Positions 24,139 to 32,002 of a stretch of DNA of 43,715 bases are shown here, one piece after another (position 1 is the stretch's first letter; every line of letters starts with the position of its first letter). The notes below the pieces were generated by a model. It saw only the letters and a list, made by a program, of their open reading frames with translations. It did not search any database and was not told the origin of the DNA. The stretch is from assembly GCA_903916195.1 (NCBI GenBank), contig CAIWVP010000050.1:1-43715 (forward strand). Reading direction: 5' to 3'. Source of the DNA: an uncultured Verrucomicrobiota bacterium. GTDB lineage: Bacteria; Verrucomicrobiota; Verrucomicrobiia; Limisphaerales; UBA9464. Both the position numbers and the translations under genes were made by a program.

Positions 24139-24672
24139 GAGGTCGGCCGGCAACAGCGACCCCGTGTCGGCATCGCGCGGTCCACCGCGGGCGCGCAGCA
24201 GCTCTACCCGGACGGCGCGGGTCTTCTCCGCGACCCGGCTGCTCGATCCGTTGGCGGGTTCGACGACGCTCTGCGATCGCTGGAGACCCGACGCTCCGAA
24301 CCTGAAGAGCGCCAGCAACCGTACCACGGCCACGGCCACGGCGATTCCTCGGGCGCGTTCGCTCGAACGCACCCAGTAGGCGATGTCGGCGATGTCGTGC
24401 CTGCGTTTGGTCCGGCTCGATCCGCCGCCGCCGAGCATCCGGCCGGTGGCTTCGTCGACCATCGCGAACATGTGGGCCCCGCCTTTGGACCGTTCATCCC
24501 GGCGTTCCTGGATGAACCGCTGCGCGTCGTCGAGGTCGATGATCATATCCGACCACGGCATCCACCGCCCGATCTTTTCGGACGATCCGCGTGCGACCTC
24601 GAGCAACACCGGGACGTCGGACGACGAGAACGGCCGGAGGGTTATCCAGCCGTCGGTGAGGGTCGTCTGCAT
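24139..24672 (-). CDS. GNAT-family N-acetyltransferase, RimJ/RimL type (stop codon missing)
   Basis: From ATG 24672 (MQTTLTDGWITLRPF) the frame gives a full RimJ/RimL-like acetyltransferase of about 178 residues. Blocks are FIQERRDERSKG, FAMVDEATGRMLGGGG, IAYWVRSSERARGIAVAVAV (acetyl-CoA loop region), VVEPANGSSSRVAEKT and the usual ending SLLPADL at 24139-24141. A stop codon is expected here, but TGG stands in its place, and the frame stays open to 22867, antisense to the whole NHL gene. The acetyl-CoA loop deviates from the common QxxGxG form (ERARGIAVA). It may be a gene that lost its stop, or a decaying copy. The coordinates given cover only the supported domain. Confidence 0.65.
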
Positions 24673-24699
24673 GGGACCCGGCACGTCCTCGCCGGGGGC

Positions 24700-25665
24700 T
24701 CACTTCGTCAGCTTCTCGGCGAGGAACTTCTCCAGCTTCACCGAATCGGCGGCGAAGAGGCGGATGCCCTCGCTGAGTTTCTCGGTGGCCATCTGGTCCT
24801 CGTTGTGCAGCCAGCGGAAGGACCGCTCGTCGAGCGACACCTGTTCCAGCGAGGACGCCGCTGCCAGCGCCGGGGTCAACTTCGGCGTGACGGTCCCTTC
24901 GGTGGACTGGAGCTCCTCCAAGAGCGCCGGCGCGATGGTCAACAGGTCGCAGCCGGCGAGCTCGAGGATCTCCTCTTTGTTGCGGAAGCTGGCGCCCATG
25001 ACCTCGGTCGCGTGGCCGAACTTCTTGTAGTAGCTGTAGATCTTGGCGACCGAGACCACCCCGGGATCCTCGGCCGGAAGGTACGAGGCCTTTCCGGTGG
25101 ACTTCTTGTGCCAGTCGAGGATGCGTCCGACAAACGGGGAGATCAGCTGCACGCCGGCCTCGGCGCAGGCCACGGCCTGGGCGAACGAGAACAGAAGCGT
25201 GAGATTGCAACGGATGCCTTCCTTCTTCAGCTCGGCGGCGGTCTGGATGCCTTCCCAGGTCGAGGCGAGCTTGATGAGCACGCGCTCTTTGGGGATGCCG
25301 GCGGCGGCGTACATGGCGATCAGTTGCCGCGCCTTGGCCAGACTGGCAGCGGTGTCGAACGACAGGCGGGCGTCGACCTCGGTCGAGACGCGGTTCGGCA
25401 CGATCTTGAGGATCTCGAGGCCGAACGCGACGGCGAGCTTGTCCATCGCGAGGCCCAGCGCGGCCGATGCATCCGGCGCCTCGGCTTTGGCGTCGGCGAC
25501 GGCCTTGTCCACGACCGAGGCATACTCCGGCATGGTCCCGGCCTTGAGCAGGAGGCTGGGATTGGTGGTGGCGTCGCGCGGTTGGTACTTCCGGATGGAG
25601 GCGAAATCACCGGTGTCGGCGACGACGATGCTGGATTGCTTGAGCTGGGACAGGAGATCGGCCAT
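24700..25665 (-). CDS. tal: Transaldolase
   Basis: The 321-residue enzyme moves a dihydroxyacetone unit between sugar phosphates in the non-oxidative pentose phosphate pathway. It matches the TalB subfamily by length and by motifs: [12 protein letters not shown] (residues 31-42), [24 protein letters not shown] with the Schiff-base Lys, [12 protein letters not shown] and [30 protein letters not shown] and [13 protein letters not shown] follow in the expected order. The frame is open upstream to 25737, but [12 protein letters not shown] from ATG 25665 is the typical N-terminus. It lies just downstream of no other gene and is divergent from the trxA unit. Confidence 0.95.
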   Translation of the reverse strand: MADLLSQLKQSSIVVADTGDFASIRKYQPRDATTNPSLLLKAGTMPEYASVVDKAVADAKAEAPDASAALGLAMDKLAVAFGLEILKIVPNRVSTEVDARLSFDTAASLAKARQLIAMYAAAGIPKERVLIKLASTWEGIQTAAELKKEGIRCNLTLLFSFAQAVACAEAGVQLISPFVGRILDWHKKSTGKASYLPAEDPGVVSVAKIYSYYKKFGHATEVMGASFRNKEEILELAGCDLLTIAPALLEELQSTEGTVTPKLTPALAAASSLEQVSLDERSFRWLHNEDQMATEKLSEGIRLFAADSVKLEKFLAEKLTK

Positions 25666-25795
25666 GGCGCGTTCGGTTGGGGTTTCGTTTCGAGGATGTG
25701 GTGGTCCGAGGGTGGGGGCGACCCCGCATCGGTTCAACCGCCGATTCTATCACGTGGGGCCGGCCGGCCGCCCGACGTTCTCACCCGTAAACCGT

Positions 25796-25823
25796 TTGAC
25801 TCGCCTCGGTGCCGTCTTTAGCG
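25796..25823 (+). promoter_or_regulatory. Candidate promoter of the trxA unit
   Basis: TTGACT (25796-25801) and TTAGCG (25818-25823) are 16 bases apart, followed by an A-rich leader and ATG at 25842. The -10 box is poor. Confidence 0.35.
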
Positions 25824-25841
25824 TCCAAAAAAATAACTCCT

Positions 25842-26252
25842 ATGTCAGAGCCCACTTCCCCGACCCCTCCGTCGCCCGAGACGGCCGCTGAGGCACCGAA
25901 GCCCGCGGATTCCGCCCAAAAGAAGCAGACGGTGCGCATCAGCCTGCCGCCGAAGCCCGCGGGCGGCCCGTCGATCAAGATCCCTGCGCCGGTCGCTGCT
26001 CCCACCGCTTCCGCTCAGACCGCGATGTCGGTCGCTGCACCGGTCGCGGCCGCTCCTTCTGCCGCTGCGGCTCCCGCCGCGAAGTCGGCTCCGGCTCCCG
26101 CCGCCGCTCCCGCTCCGAGCCGTCCGACGGCTCCCCCGGCCGCGCGTCCCGCCGCCGTGAGCATGCTCGACGTCGGCCTCGCGTTCGCGACGGTCCTCGT
26201 CGGCATCGCCATCGCCGTGATGATCTTCATCGAAGCCCCGAAAGGATCCTGA
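25842..26252 (+). CDS. Pro/Ala-rich single-pass membrane protein upstream of trxA
   Basis: The 136-residue protein has low complexity. A charged, Pro-rich N-terminus holds KKQTVRISLPPKP (about residues 27-39) and IKIPAP. A long Ala/Pro stretch (about 45-105) follows, then one C-terminal transmembrane helix (LDVGLAFATVLVGIAIAVMIF, about 108-129) and a short tail. The layout suggests a tail-anchored protein with a flexible cytoplasmic arm. Similar small proteins with a KKQTVRISLPPKP-like block occur next to trxA in Verrucomicrobiota as far as I recall. Function is unknown. The stop lies 2 bases before trxA, so they are cotranscribed. No Shine-Dalgarno precedes the ATG. Confidence 0.75.
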   Translation: MSEPTSPTPPSPETAAEAPKPADSAQKKQTVRISLPPKPAGGPSIKIPAPVAAPTASAQTAMSVAAPVAAAPSAAAAPAAKSAPAPAAAPAPSRPTAPPAARPAAVSMLDVGLAFATVLVGIAIAVMIFIEAPKGS

Positions 26253-26254
26253 CC

Positions 26255-26590
26255 ATGGCTGCTGCGAACATACTGACGGTCACCGGGGCCAATTTCGAAG
26301 CCTCGGTCCTCCAGTCGAAGGTGCCTGTGCTTGTCGATTTTTGGGCGGAATGGTGCGGTCCCTGCCGCATGCTCGCCCCCTTGCTCGATGAGCTCGCCGG
26401 CGAGTACGACGGCAAGGCGTCCATCGGCAAGGTGAACGTGGACAACGAACAGGACCTCTCGGTCAAGTTCGGTATCTCCGGGATCCCGGCGCTCCTGATC
26501 TTCAAGGACGGCGAGGTCGTCGCCCAGATGGTGGGGATGCGCTCGAAGAAGGATCTCAAGGCCGCGATCGATTCCGCGATCGCCGGTTGA
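26255..26590 (+). CDS. trxA: Thioredoxin
   Basis: The 111-residue cytoplasmic protein has the active site WCGPC within VDFWAEWCGPCRMLAPLLDEL (about residues 31-50) and the cis-Pro loop GISGIPALLIF. The usual Thr after the cis-Pro is Ala here (GIPA instead of GIPT), a mild variant. The C-terminal helix KKDLKAAIDSAIAG is normal. It reduces protein disulfides with electrons from thioredoxin reductase, which is not in this window. It is the second gene of a two-gene unit closed by a bidirectional terminator. Confidence 0.95.
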   Translation: MAAANILTVTGANFEASVLQSKVPVLVDFWAEWCGPCRMLAPLLDELAGEYDGKASIGKVNVDNEQDLSVKFGISGIPALLIFKDGEVVAQMVGMRSKKDLKAAIDSAIAG

Positions 26591-26630
26591 TCCAGGCACC
26601 CACGAGCGGGGCTTTTCCTGCCTCCCCCGA

Positions 26631-26660
26631 GAACGCCCGCGACGCATGTCGCGGGCGTTC
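26631..26660. terminator. Bidirectional terminator between trxA and pyrB
   Basis: GAACGCCCGCGAC and GTCGCGGGCGTTC form a perfect 13-bp stem around a 4-base GCAT loop between two convergent genes. T-rich bases follow on the plus side (TTGT), so it is weak in the classical sense but strongly structured. Confidence 0.7.
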
Positions 26661-26671
26661 TTGTATCCGGG

Positions 26672-27607
26672 TCACTCCGTCTCCGTGGCCTTGCCGCCGT
26701 TGACGAGGAAGAGGACGGCCATGCGGACCGCGAGGCCGTTGGTGACCTGTTCGAGGATGACCGATTGGGGTCCGTCGGCGATCTCACCCTCGATCTCGAC
26801 GCCACGGTTGATCGGGCCGGGATGCATGATGAGCGCGTCGGGCTTGACCCACTTCATCCGTGCCTGGTTCAGCCCGAAGAGCGCGGTGTATTCGCCCAGG
26901 CTCGGGAACATCGTCACCCGCTGGCGCTCGTGCTGGATGCGGAGGAGGTTGACCACATCGGCGTCGCGCAGGGCTTCTTCGAGGTTCCAGGTCACCCGGC
27001 AGCCGAACTGCTCGAAGACCTTGGGCACGAGCGTCGGCGGGCCGCAGAGCGTGACCTTCGCGCCGAGCTTGAGCAGCGCCCAGATGTTGGACCGGGCCAC
27101 GCGGCTGTAGAGGATGTCCCCGAGGATGGTGACGTTCAGTCCGGCGACGCGGCCCTTGCGCTCGCGGATGGTGAAGGTGTCGAGCAGACCTTGGGTCGGA
27201 TGCTCGTGGGCACCGTCGCCGGCGTTGATGATGTGGGCGCTGGCGAAGCGGGCGAGGTAGTGGGGCGCGCCGCTGGCGCTGTGGCGGAGGATGATGATGT
27301 CCGCGTTGAGCGCCTCGAGGTTGCGGATGGTGTCGCGCAGGGTCTCGCCCTTCTTGAGGGAGCTGGCCTCGGCCGAGAAGTTGACGACATCCGCGCTGAG
27401 CCGGACCGCCGCGAGCTCGAAGCTGATGCGCGTGCGGGTGCTCGGCTCGACGAAGAGATTCACGACCGTCTTGCCACGGAGAGGAGGCACCCGCTTGATG
27501 GAGCGTCCGTTGATGGCCTTGAACGATCGCGCCGTGTCGAGGATGACGGTGAGCTCCTCGGCGGTCAGCGATTGCAGGTCGAGCAGATGTCGGCGGGTCC
27601 AGGTCAT
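26672..27607 (-). CDS. pyrB: Aspartate carbamoyltransferase catalytic subunit
   Basis: The 311-residue enzyme makes carbamoyl aspartate in pyrimidine synthesis. Motifs are VEPSTRTRISFELAA (carbamoyl-phosphate loop, near residues 53-67), SSLKKGETLRDTI (with the Lys of the 80s loop), ILRHSASGAP, AGDGAHEHPTQGLLD, GDILYSRVARSN and MHPGPINRGVEI. All expected active-site groups appear present. No pyrI regulatory subunit is adjacent. It follows pyrR with 94 bases between them and is the last gene of the unit; pyrC is not next to it. The start ATG 27607 gives the normal N-terminus. Confidence 0.95.
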   Translation of the reverse strand: MTWTRRHLLDLQSLTAEELTVILDTARSFKAINGRSIKRVPPLRGKTVVNLFVEPSTRTRISFELAAVRLSADVVNFSAEASSLKKGETLRDTIRNLEALNADIIILRHSASGAPHYLARFASAHIINAGDGAHEHPTQGLLDTFTIRERKGRVAGLNVTILGDILYSRVARSNIWALLKLGAKVTLCGPPTLVPKVFEQFGCRVTWNLEEALRDADVVNLLRIQHERQRVTMFPSLGEYTALFGLNQARMKWVKPDALIMHPGPINRGVEIEGEIADGPQSVILEQVTNGLAVRMAVLFLVNGGKATETE

Positions 27608-27701
27608 CTCAGCGGTCCGAAGTTCCAGTGTCGAAGGTCCGGGGTCGACCGAAAACACGGCACGACCTCATCCGCGGCGCGCATCGGGATCGGCGCGGAC
27701 A

Positions 27702-28232
27702 TCATCGGGCGTCCTCGATGACGACGGTGTCGTCGCCGCCGGTCTCGGCCAGCCGGACCTTGACGCGTTGGGTCGACAAGGTGGGGACGTTCTTTCCCAC
27801 GAAATCGGCGTGGATGGGGAATTCGCGGTGTCCCCGGTCGACGAGCACGGCGAGCTGGACGCGCCGCGGACGTCCGAGGTCGTGGAGCGCGTCGAGCGCG
27901 GCCCGGATGGTTCGTCCGTGGAAGAGCACGTCGTCGACGAGCACGGCCGTCTTGCCGGTGAGGTCGCCAGGGATCTCTGTCGGGCGCACCTCCGGCAACT
28001 GGTGCCAATCCAGGTCGTCGCGGTGCATGGTCACGTCGAGGATCCCGACCGGGACATCATGCCCGACGATGCGTCCGACCAGTGGTCCGAGGCGGCGGGC
28101 CACGGCGACACCGCCGCGTTGGATGCCGATGAGCACCACATCGGTGCCCGAGACGTTCCGTTCGGCGATCTCGTGCGCGATGCGGGTGAACGTGCGGCCG
28201 AGCGTCGCTGCGTCGAGGATGACGGAGCTCAA
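27702..28232 (-). CDS. pyrR: PyrR, pyrimidine operon regulator / uracil phosphoribosyltransferase
   Basis: The 176-residue protein matches PyrR across its length. The PRPP-binding motif is [20 protein letters not shown] (about residues 96-115); [14 protein letters not shown] and [12 protein letters not shown] are also family blocks. PyrR proteins bind pyr mRNA leaders in response to UMP, and many keep uracil phosphoribosyltransferase activity. It precedes pyrB on the same strand. I could not identify a classical PyrR binding loop with confidence in the 94-base spacer or in the leader, so regulation is unresolved. Confidence 0.92.
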   Translation of the reverse strand: MSSVILDAATLGRTFTRIAHEIAERNVSGTDVVLIGIQRGGVAVARRLGPLVGRIVGHDVPVGILDVTMHRDDLDWHQLPEVRPTEIPGDLTGKTAVLVDDVLFHGRTIRAALDALHDLGRPRRVQLAVLVDRGHREFPIHADFVGKNVPTLSTQRVKVRLAETGGDDTVVIEDAR

Positions 28233-28357
28233 AGGGGAGGGACAAGGGCCGGCACGCGGGCGCGAGCGGGCGGCCTGTCGAAGATTGTGTCGGGTCGGTT
28301 CATCGCGTCTTCACCGGCTCTCGGTCCGATGTCAAAGGCGCCGCCTCGCGGCGGCGT

Positions 28358-28582
28358 TCAAGTCAGGGCCGCCGGTTGCTGCCGTGCCCGCCGCCAATCG
28401 GCGCGATGATGGGAGATCCAGTCCACGAGCGCTCTCTCGAAACCGATGTCGTGGCCGACTTTCTCGGACTCGATCCATTTGTGCTTGAGGATCTCGTCCT
28501 TCTCCGCTTGAAACTCCCGGTAAAGGGTCGTGTTCAGCAGAAGCGCCCGCGCTTCGCGCTTCGGATCAGATTCAGTGCCCAT
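28358..28582 (-). CDS. Small conserved-looking protein of unknown function
   Basis: The 74-residue protein starts MGTESDPKREARALLLNTTL. It is charged and soluble, with a central KHKWIESEKVGHDIGFERAL block and an Arg-rich end (HHRADWRRARQQ). No known motif was recognised, though from memory similar small proteins with the HKWIESEKxGxDIG segment occur in related bacteria. The codon use resembles the flanking genes, which supports translation. It lies 125 bases upstream of pyrR on the same strand and could share its transcript. It is divergent from the phytase-like gene. Confidence 0.65.
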   Translation of the reverse strand: MGTESDPKREARALLLNTTLYREFQAEKDEILKHKWIESEKVGHDIGFERALVDWISHHRADWRRARQQPAALT

Positions 28583-28713
28583 AGGACAAACGACAGGTCT
28601 GCGTGACGTGACGGTAACGGGGAAGCCGAGGGAGTAAACGCCATTTTTGGGACCCCATCGGGCAGGGCCGACGTCTGGCTTGTCGCATCGGCACGGGCGC
28701 GGGATAAACGTCC

Positions 28714-29664
28714 GTGCTCGCCTCGTCGCTGCGCGGTCTCCTCCTGCTTTGCATCGTCGCCTCCTCCGGCGCGGGACCGCTCGCGGCCGACCTGCGCAAA
28801 CCGACGTCCCGCCACGTCCTGCGCGCCGCCCAGACCTGGCATCTCGACCCGCCGGATGGCGCGCGGTTCGACGCCTCGGCGCTGCTGATCCAACCCGACG
28901 GCTCGTTGCTCACCGTGAACGACAAGGTGCCCGGGCTCTACCGCATCGGCTTGGGCAAGGACGGGACCGCCCGGCTCTCGGCGATGCCCGGTGCGTTGAC
29001 GCCGGCGCAACTGGCTCCCTTCGCTTCCGCGAAGCACGGCCCGTACGACTGCGAGGGCCTTGCGCGCGACGACGACGGCCGTATCTACATCTGTGAGGAA
29101 GGCGACCGATGGATCCTCCGGTTCGACCCGAAGGCGGGCTCGGTCGAACGCCTGCCCATCGATTGGAGCCCGGTGAAGCGATGGTTCGGCAGCGACCGGA
29201 ACGCGAGCTTCGAAGGCATCGCGGTCGGCGGGGGCGTCCTCTACGTCGCGAACGAGCGGGAGGTGGGCCGCATCATCACCATCGAGCTCGCCACGATGAA
29301 GGTCGTGGACAGCTTCCAAGTCACACCCATCGGCAATCCCGCCCGTGATGTCCACTACTCCGACCTCTGTTGGGTCGATGGCGAGTTGTGGGTGCTCTGC
29401 CGCGAGAGTCGTTGCGTGCTCCGCGTGGATCCGCGGACCCGGCGCGTCCTCGCGCAGTTCGACTATCTGGAGCTGGAGACCTCGCGACAAAACGCCTATG
29501 CGCATCCGTATCCCTACGGGTTCGTGGAAGGCTTGGCCGTGGATCCCGAGAACATCTGGCTCGTGGTCGACAACAACGGTTTCCCGCGCGTCGCCGACGC
29601 TGCCGACCGCCGTCCGACCCTCTGGCGCTGCCCCCGACCGGACCGGACCGTTCCGAAGCAGTAG
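28714..29664 (+). CDS. Exported phytase-like esterase / propeller protein
   Basis: The 316-residue protein has an N-terminal signal peptide (residues 1-24, ending AGPLAAD) from a GTG start. The rest looks like a beta-propeller of the 'esterase-like activity of phytase' family: DASALLIQPDGSLLTVND, DCEGLARDDDGRIYICEE, FEGIAVGGGVLYVANERE, and FVEGLAVDPENIWLVVDNNG near the end. Acidic residues recur at equivalent positions (DCEG, SFEG, FVEG), suggesting metal or phosphate binding. Substrate is unknown. It precedes fabD by about 100 bases and is probably an independent gene. Confidence 0.72.
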   Translation: MLASSLRGLLLLCIVASSGAGPLAADLRKPTSRHVLRAAQTWHLDPPDGARFDASALLIQPDGSLLTVNDKVPGLYRIGLGKDGTARLSAMPGALTPAQLAPFASAKHGPYDCEGLARDDDGRIYICEEGDRWILRFDPKAGSVERLPIDWSPVKRWFGSDRNASFEGIAVGGGVLYVANEREVGRIITIELATMKVVDSFQVTPIGNPARDVHYSDLCWVDGELWVLCRESRCVLRVDPRTRRVLAQFDYLELETSRQNAYAHPYPYGFVEGLAVDPENIWLVVDNNGFPRVADAADRRPTLWRCPRPDRTVPKQ

Positions 29665-29769
29665 CCGGGATTTGGCCGGCATCGGGAGGCCTGGTCGCCC
29701 GCCCTCGTCCTGCCGGCCAGGAATTCCTTCTTCATCCGCCTCGGCCCCTCGCCTAGGGTCGGTCCCCGC

Positions 29770-30705
29770 ATGGAAAAAACCGCACTTCTCTTCGCCGGCC
29801 AAGGTGCACAGGCCGTGGGTATGGGCAAGGACCTCGCCGCCGCGTACCCGTCCGCCCGGGCGCTGTTCGACCGCGCCGACGCCGTCCTCGGCTACGACCT
29901 CGCCGGCATCTGTTTCGACGGCCCCGAGGCCGAGCTGACCAAGACCGAGAACGCGCAGCCCGGGATCTACCTGGTGAGCTGGGTCGCGCTCGCGCTGCTC
30001 AAGGAGCGGGTGCCGGGCCTGGAGTTCCAGGCCACAGCCGGCCTGTCGCTCGGCGAGTTCACCGCGCTCGCCGCCGCCGGGGCGATGAGCTTCGAGGACG
30101 GCCTCAAGGTCGTGCGGTTGCGCGGGCGTTTCATGCAGGAGGCATGCGAGGCCACGCAGGGCGGCATGGCGGCCATCATCGGTCTCGAGGAAGGTCCGAC
30201 CCGCGAGGTGTGCGAGGCGACCGGCGTGACGCTTGCGAACCTGAACTGCCCCGGCCAGATCGTGGTCTCCGGCGCGGCCGACAAGATCCCGGCCGCCGTC
30301 GAGGCCGCGAAGGCGAAGGGAGCCAAACGCGCGATCCCTCTGGCGGTCGCCGGCGCCTATCACTCCCCGCTCATGGCGGGCGCCCAGCCCAAGCTCGCGG
30401 CCGCCCTTGCCGATGTCGCACTCAAGACCCCGGAGATCCCGGTCATCGCCAACGTCACCGCCCTGCCTCACGGCGGCCCTGGCGAGATCGCGTCGCTGCT
30501 CGTGGACCAGGTGACGTCGTCCGTCCGATGGGAAGACTCGGTCCGGCATCTTTTGGCGCAGGGCTTCACGCGCTTCATCGAGCTGGGGCCGGGCACCGCG
30601 CTCACCGGTTTCCTCAAGCGCATCGACAAGTCTGTCCCGGTGCTGAACGTCGCCGACGTGGCGAGCTTGGAAGCGACGGTGAGGATCCTGACCTCTGGAT
30701 CGTGA
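29770..30705 (+). CDS. fabD: Malonyl-CoA:ACP transacylase
   Basis: The 311-residue enzyme loads malonyl groups onto acyl carrier protein. Motifs are LFAGQGAQAVGMG (residues 7-19), the nucleophile elbow GLSLGEFTAL, QEACEATQGGMAAIIGL with the conserved Gln/Arg region, and AGAYHSPLM with the catalytic His. It opens the cluster fabD-fabG-acpP-fabF, whose order is standard for bacterial fatty-acid synthesis. plsX and fabH, often upstream, are not here. A structured spacer of 94 bases separates it from fabG. Confidence 0.95.
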   Translation: MEKTALLFAGQGAQAVGMGKDLAAAYPSARALFDRADAVLGYDLAGICFDGPEAELTKTENAQPGIYLVSWVALALLKERVPGLEFQATAGLSLGEFTALAAAGAMSFEDGLKVVRLRGRFMQEACEATQGGMAAIIGLEEGPTREVCEATGVTLANLNCPGQIVVSGAADKIPAAVEAAKAKGAKRAIPLAVAGAYHSPLMAGAQPKLAAALADVALKTPEIPVIANVTALPHGGPGEIASLLVDQVTSSVRWEDSVRHLLAQGFTRFIELGPGTALTGFLKRIDKSVPVLNVADVASLEATVRILTSGS

Positions 30706-30726
30706 GCCTCCGGTCCGCCACCTGGA

Positions 30727-30787
30727 GAAGCCGACCGCGGGGAACGCGTGGTTCCAGCGTTGACGGGAGGTCGGCTTCCTTCGGAAG
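30727..30787 (+). repeat. Nested hairpins between fabD and fabG
   Basis: GAAGCCGACC (30727-30736) pairs with GGTCGGCTTC (30769-30778), enclosing GGAAC/GTTCC. An alternative hairpin CTTCC-TTC-GGAAG (30775-30787) shares bases with the outer arm, so the two are mutually exclusive. No T-run follows. Confidence 0.45.
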
Positions 30788-30799
30788 TTCGGCCCGTCC

Positions 30800-31543
30800 A
30801 TGAGCACTCTCGCCAACCAGATCGCCGTCGTCACCGGTGCCGGCCGCGGCATCGGCCGCGTCATCGCCCTCAAGTTCGCCGCTGCCGGAGCGGATGTCGT
30901 CTGCGTCTCCCGCACCGCGGAGAACTCGGAGAAGACCGCCGCCGAGGTCCTCGCGCTCGGCCGCCGGGCCTGGGCCTTCGCGGTGGACGTCAGCGACCCT
31001 GCGGCGATCGCCGCCGCGGCGGAGAAGATCCTCGCCGGGACCGGACGGGTGGACGTGCTGGTGAACAACGCCGGCGTCACCAAGGACGGCCTCCTGATGC
31101 GCATGAGCGAGGCCGACTGGGACACCGTGCTCGACACGAATCTCCGCGGCGCGTTCTTGTTCACCAAGGCGTTCACCCGGACGTTCCTCAAGCAGCGCAG
31201 CGGACGCATCATCAACCTCGCGTCCGTCATCGGCCTCGTCGGCAACGCCGGCCAGTGCAACTACGCGGCGAGCAAGGCGGGCCTGATCGGGTTCACCAAA
31301 TCGGTCGCCAAGGAGTTCGGGTCCCGGGGTGTCACCTGCAACGCCATCGCGCCGGGATTCATCGCGACGGACATGACCGCCGCGCTGGACGACAAGCTCA
31401 AGGAGGCGCTCCTGAAGCAGATCCCGCTCGGGGCGCTCGGCGAGCCGGACGACATCGCCGAAGCGGCGCTCTATCTCGCCGGACCGGGCGGTCGTTACGT
31501 GACCGGGCAAGTGCTCACCGTCGACGGCGGGATGGTGATGTGA
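30800..31543 (+). CDS. fabG: 3-oxoacyl-ACP reductase
   Basis: The 247-residue short-chain dehydrogenase reduces 3-oxoacyl-ACP with NADPH. It shows the cofactor motif VTGAGRGIGRVIAL (residues 12-25), NNAGVTKDGLLMRM, the Ser in NLASVIGLVGNAGQ and the catalytic YAASK. AIAPGFIATDMT and the C-terminal YVTGQVLTVDGGMVM are the standard FabG ending. Length and order within fabD-fabG-acpP-fabF are typical. Confidence 0.95.
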   Translation: MSTLANQIAVVTGAGRGIGRVIALKFAAAGADVVCVSRTAENSEKTAAEVLALGRRAWAFAVDVSDPAAIAAAAEKILAGTGRVDVLVNNAGVTKDGLLMRMSEADWDTVLDTNLRGAFLFTKAFTRTFLKQRSGRIINLASVIGLVGNAGQCNYAASKAGLIGFTKSVAKEFGSRGVTCNAIAPGFIATDMTAALDDKLKEALLKQIPLGALGEPDDIAEAALYLAGPGGRYVTGQVLTVDGGMVM

Positions 31544-31557
31544 CGGGATTTTTTGAA

Positions 31558-31582
31558 GGAACGAGGCTTGACGCCTCGTTCC
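31558..31582. repeat. Short intergenic palindrome before acpP
   Basis: GGAACGAGGC (31558-31567) and GCCTCGTTCC (31573-31582) form a perfect 10-bp stem with loop TTGAC. It lies in the 78-base spacer between fabG and acpP and has the look of a small dispersed palindrome. Confidence 0.5.
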
Positions 31583-31621
31583 CACACCCCTAGACAGGCG
31601 CCGCAAAACAAACACGGAAAT

Positions 31622-31867
31622 ATGGCTGCTGAAAAATCGATCGACCAACGCATCAAGGACATCATCGTCGAACAGCTCGGCGTCAACGCCGACCAGGTGA
31701 CGCCCGAGGCCAAGTTCATCGAGGACTTGGGCGCGGATTCTCTCGACACCGTCGAGTTGGTCATGGCCTTGGAGGAAGAGTTCTCGATCGAGATCGCGGA
31801 CGAGGAAGCTGAGAAGCTCCAGAGCGTCGGCGATGTCATCAAGTACATCGAGGAGATCCAGAAGTAA
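31622..31867 (+). CDS. acpP: Acyl carrier protein
   Basis: The 81-residue acidic protein carries fatty-acyl chains on a phosphopantetheine arm. The attachment site is the Ser in [20 protein letters not shown] (about residues 36-55). The rest ([38 protein letters not shown]) is typical of AcpP. It sits between fabG and fabF and is followed by a strong terminator. Promoter-distal fabF has its own leader of about 80 bases after that terminator, which allows acpP to be made in excess. Confidence 0.97.
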   Translation: MAAEKSIDQRIKDIIVEQLGVNADQVTPEAKFIEDLGADSLDTVELVMALEEEFSIEIADEEAEKLQSVGDVIKYIEEIQK

Positions 31868-31890
31868 CCCGTCCCAGCCGTTCCCGCGAA

Positions 31891-31923
31891 GGCAGCCGGC
31901 AAGAACCGGCTGCCTTTTGTTTT
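31891..31923 (+). terminator. Rho-independent terminator after acpP
   Basis: GGCAGCCGG (31891-31899) and CCGGCTGCC (31906-31914) form a 9-bp stem with a 6-base loop, followed by TTTTGTTTT. It begins 24 bases after the acpP stop codon. Confidence 0.88.
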
Positions 31924-32002
31924 CCCGCGGGAAGGTGCCCGGCCCGCCTTTTTTTCCTTTGCCCCGGGGAGCCCTTTTCTCGGCTAATCCACGCCTAAAC
32001 GT

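Noticed and set aside
26015-26647. A minus-strand frame opposite trxA
   Set aside because: It is antisense to a clear thioredoxin and has low-complexity Ala/Gly content.
28534-31260. A 908-codon open frame on the minus strand
   Set aside because: It lies opposite the phytase-like gene, fabD and most of fabG, and its translation has no domain. It is an antisense shadow of GC-rich codon use.
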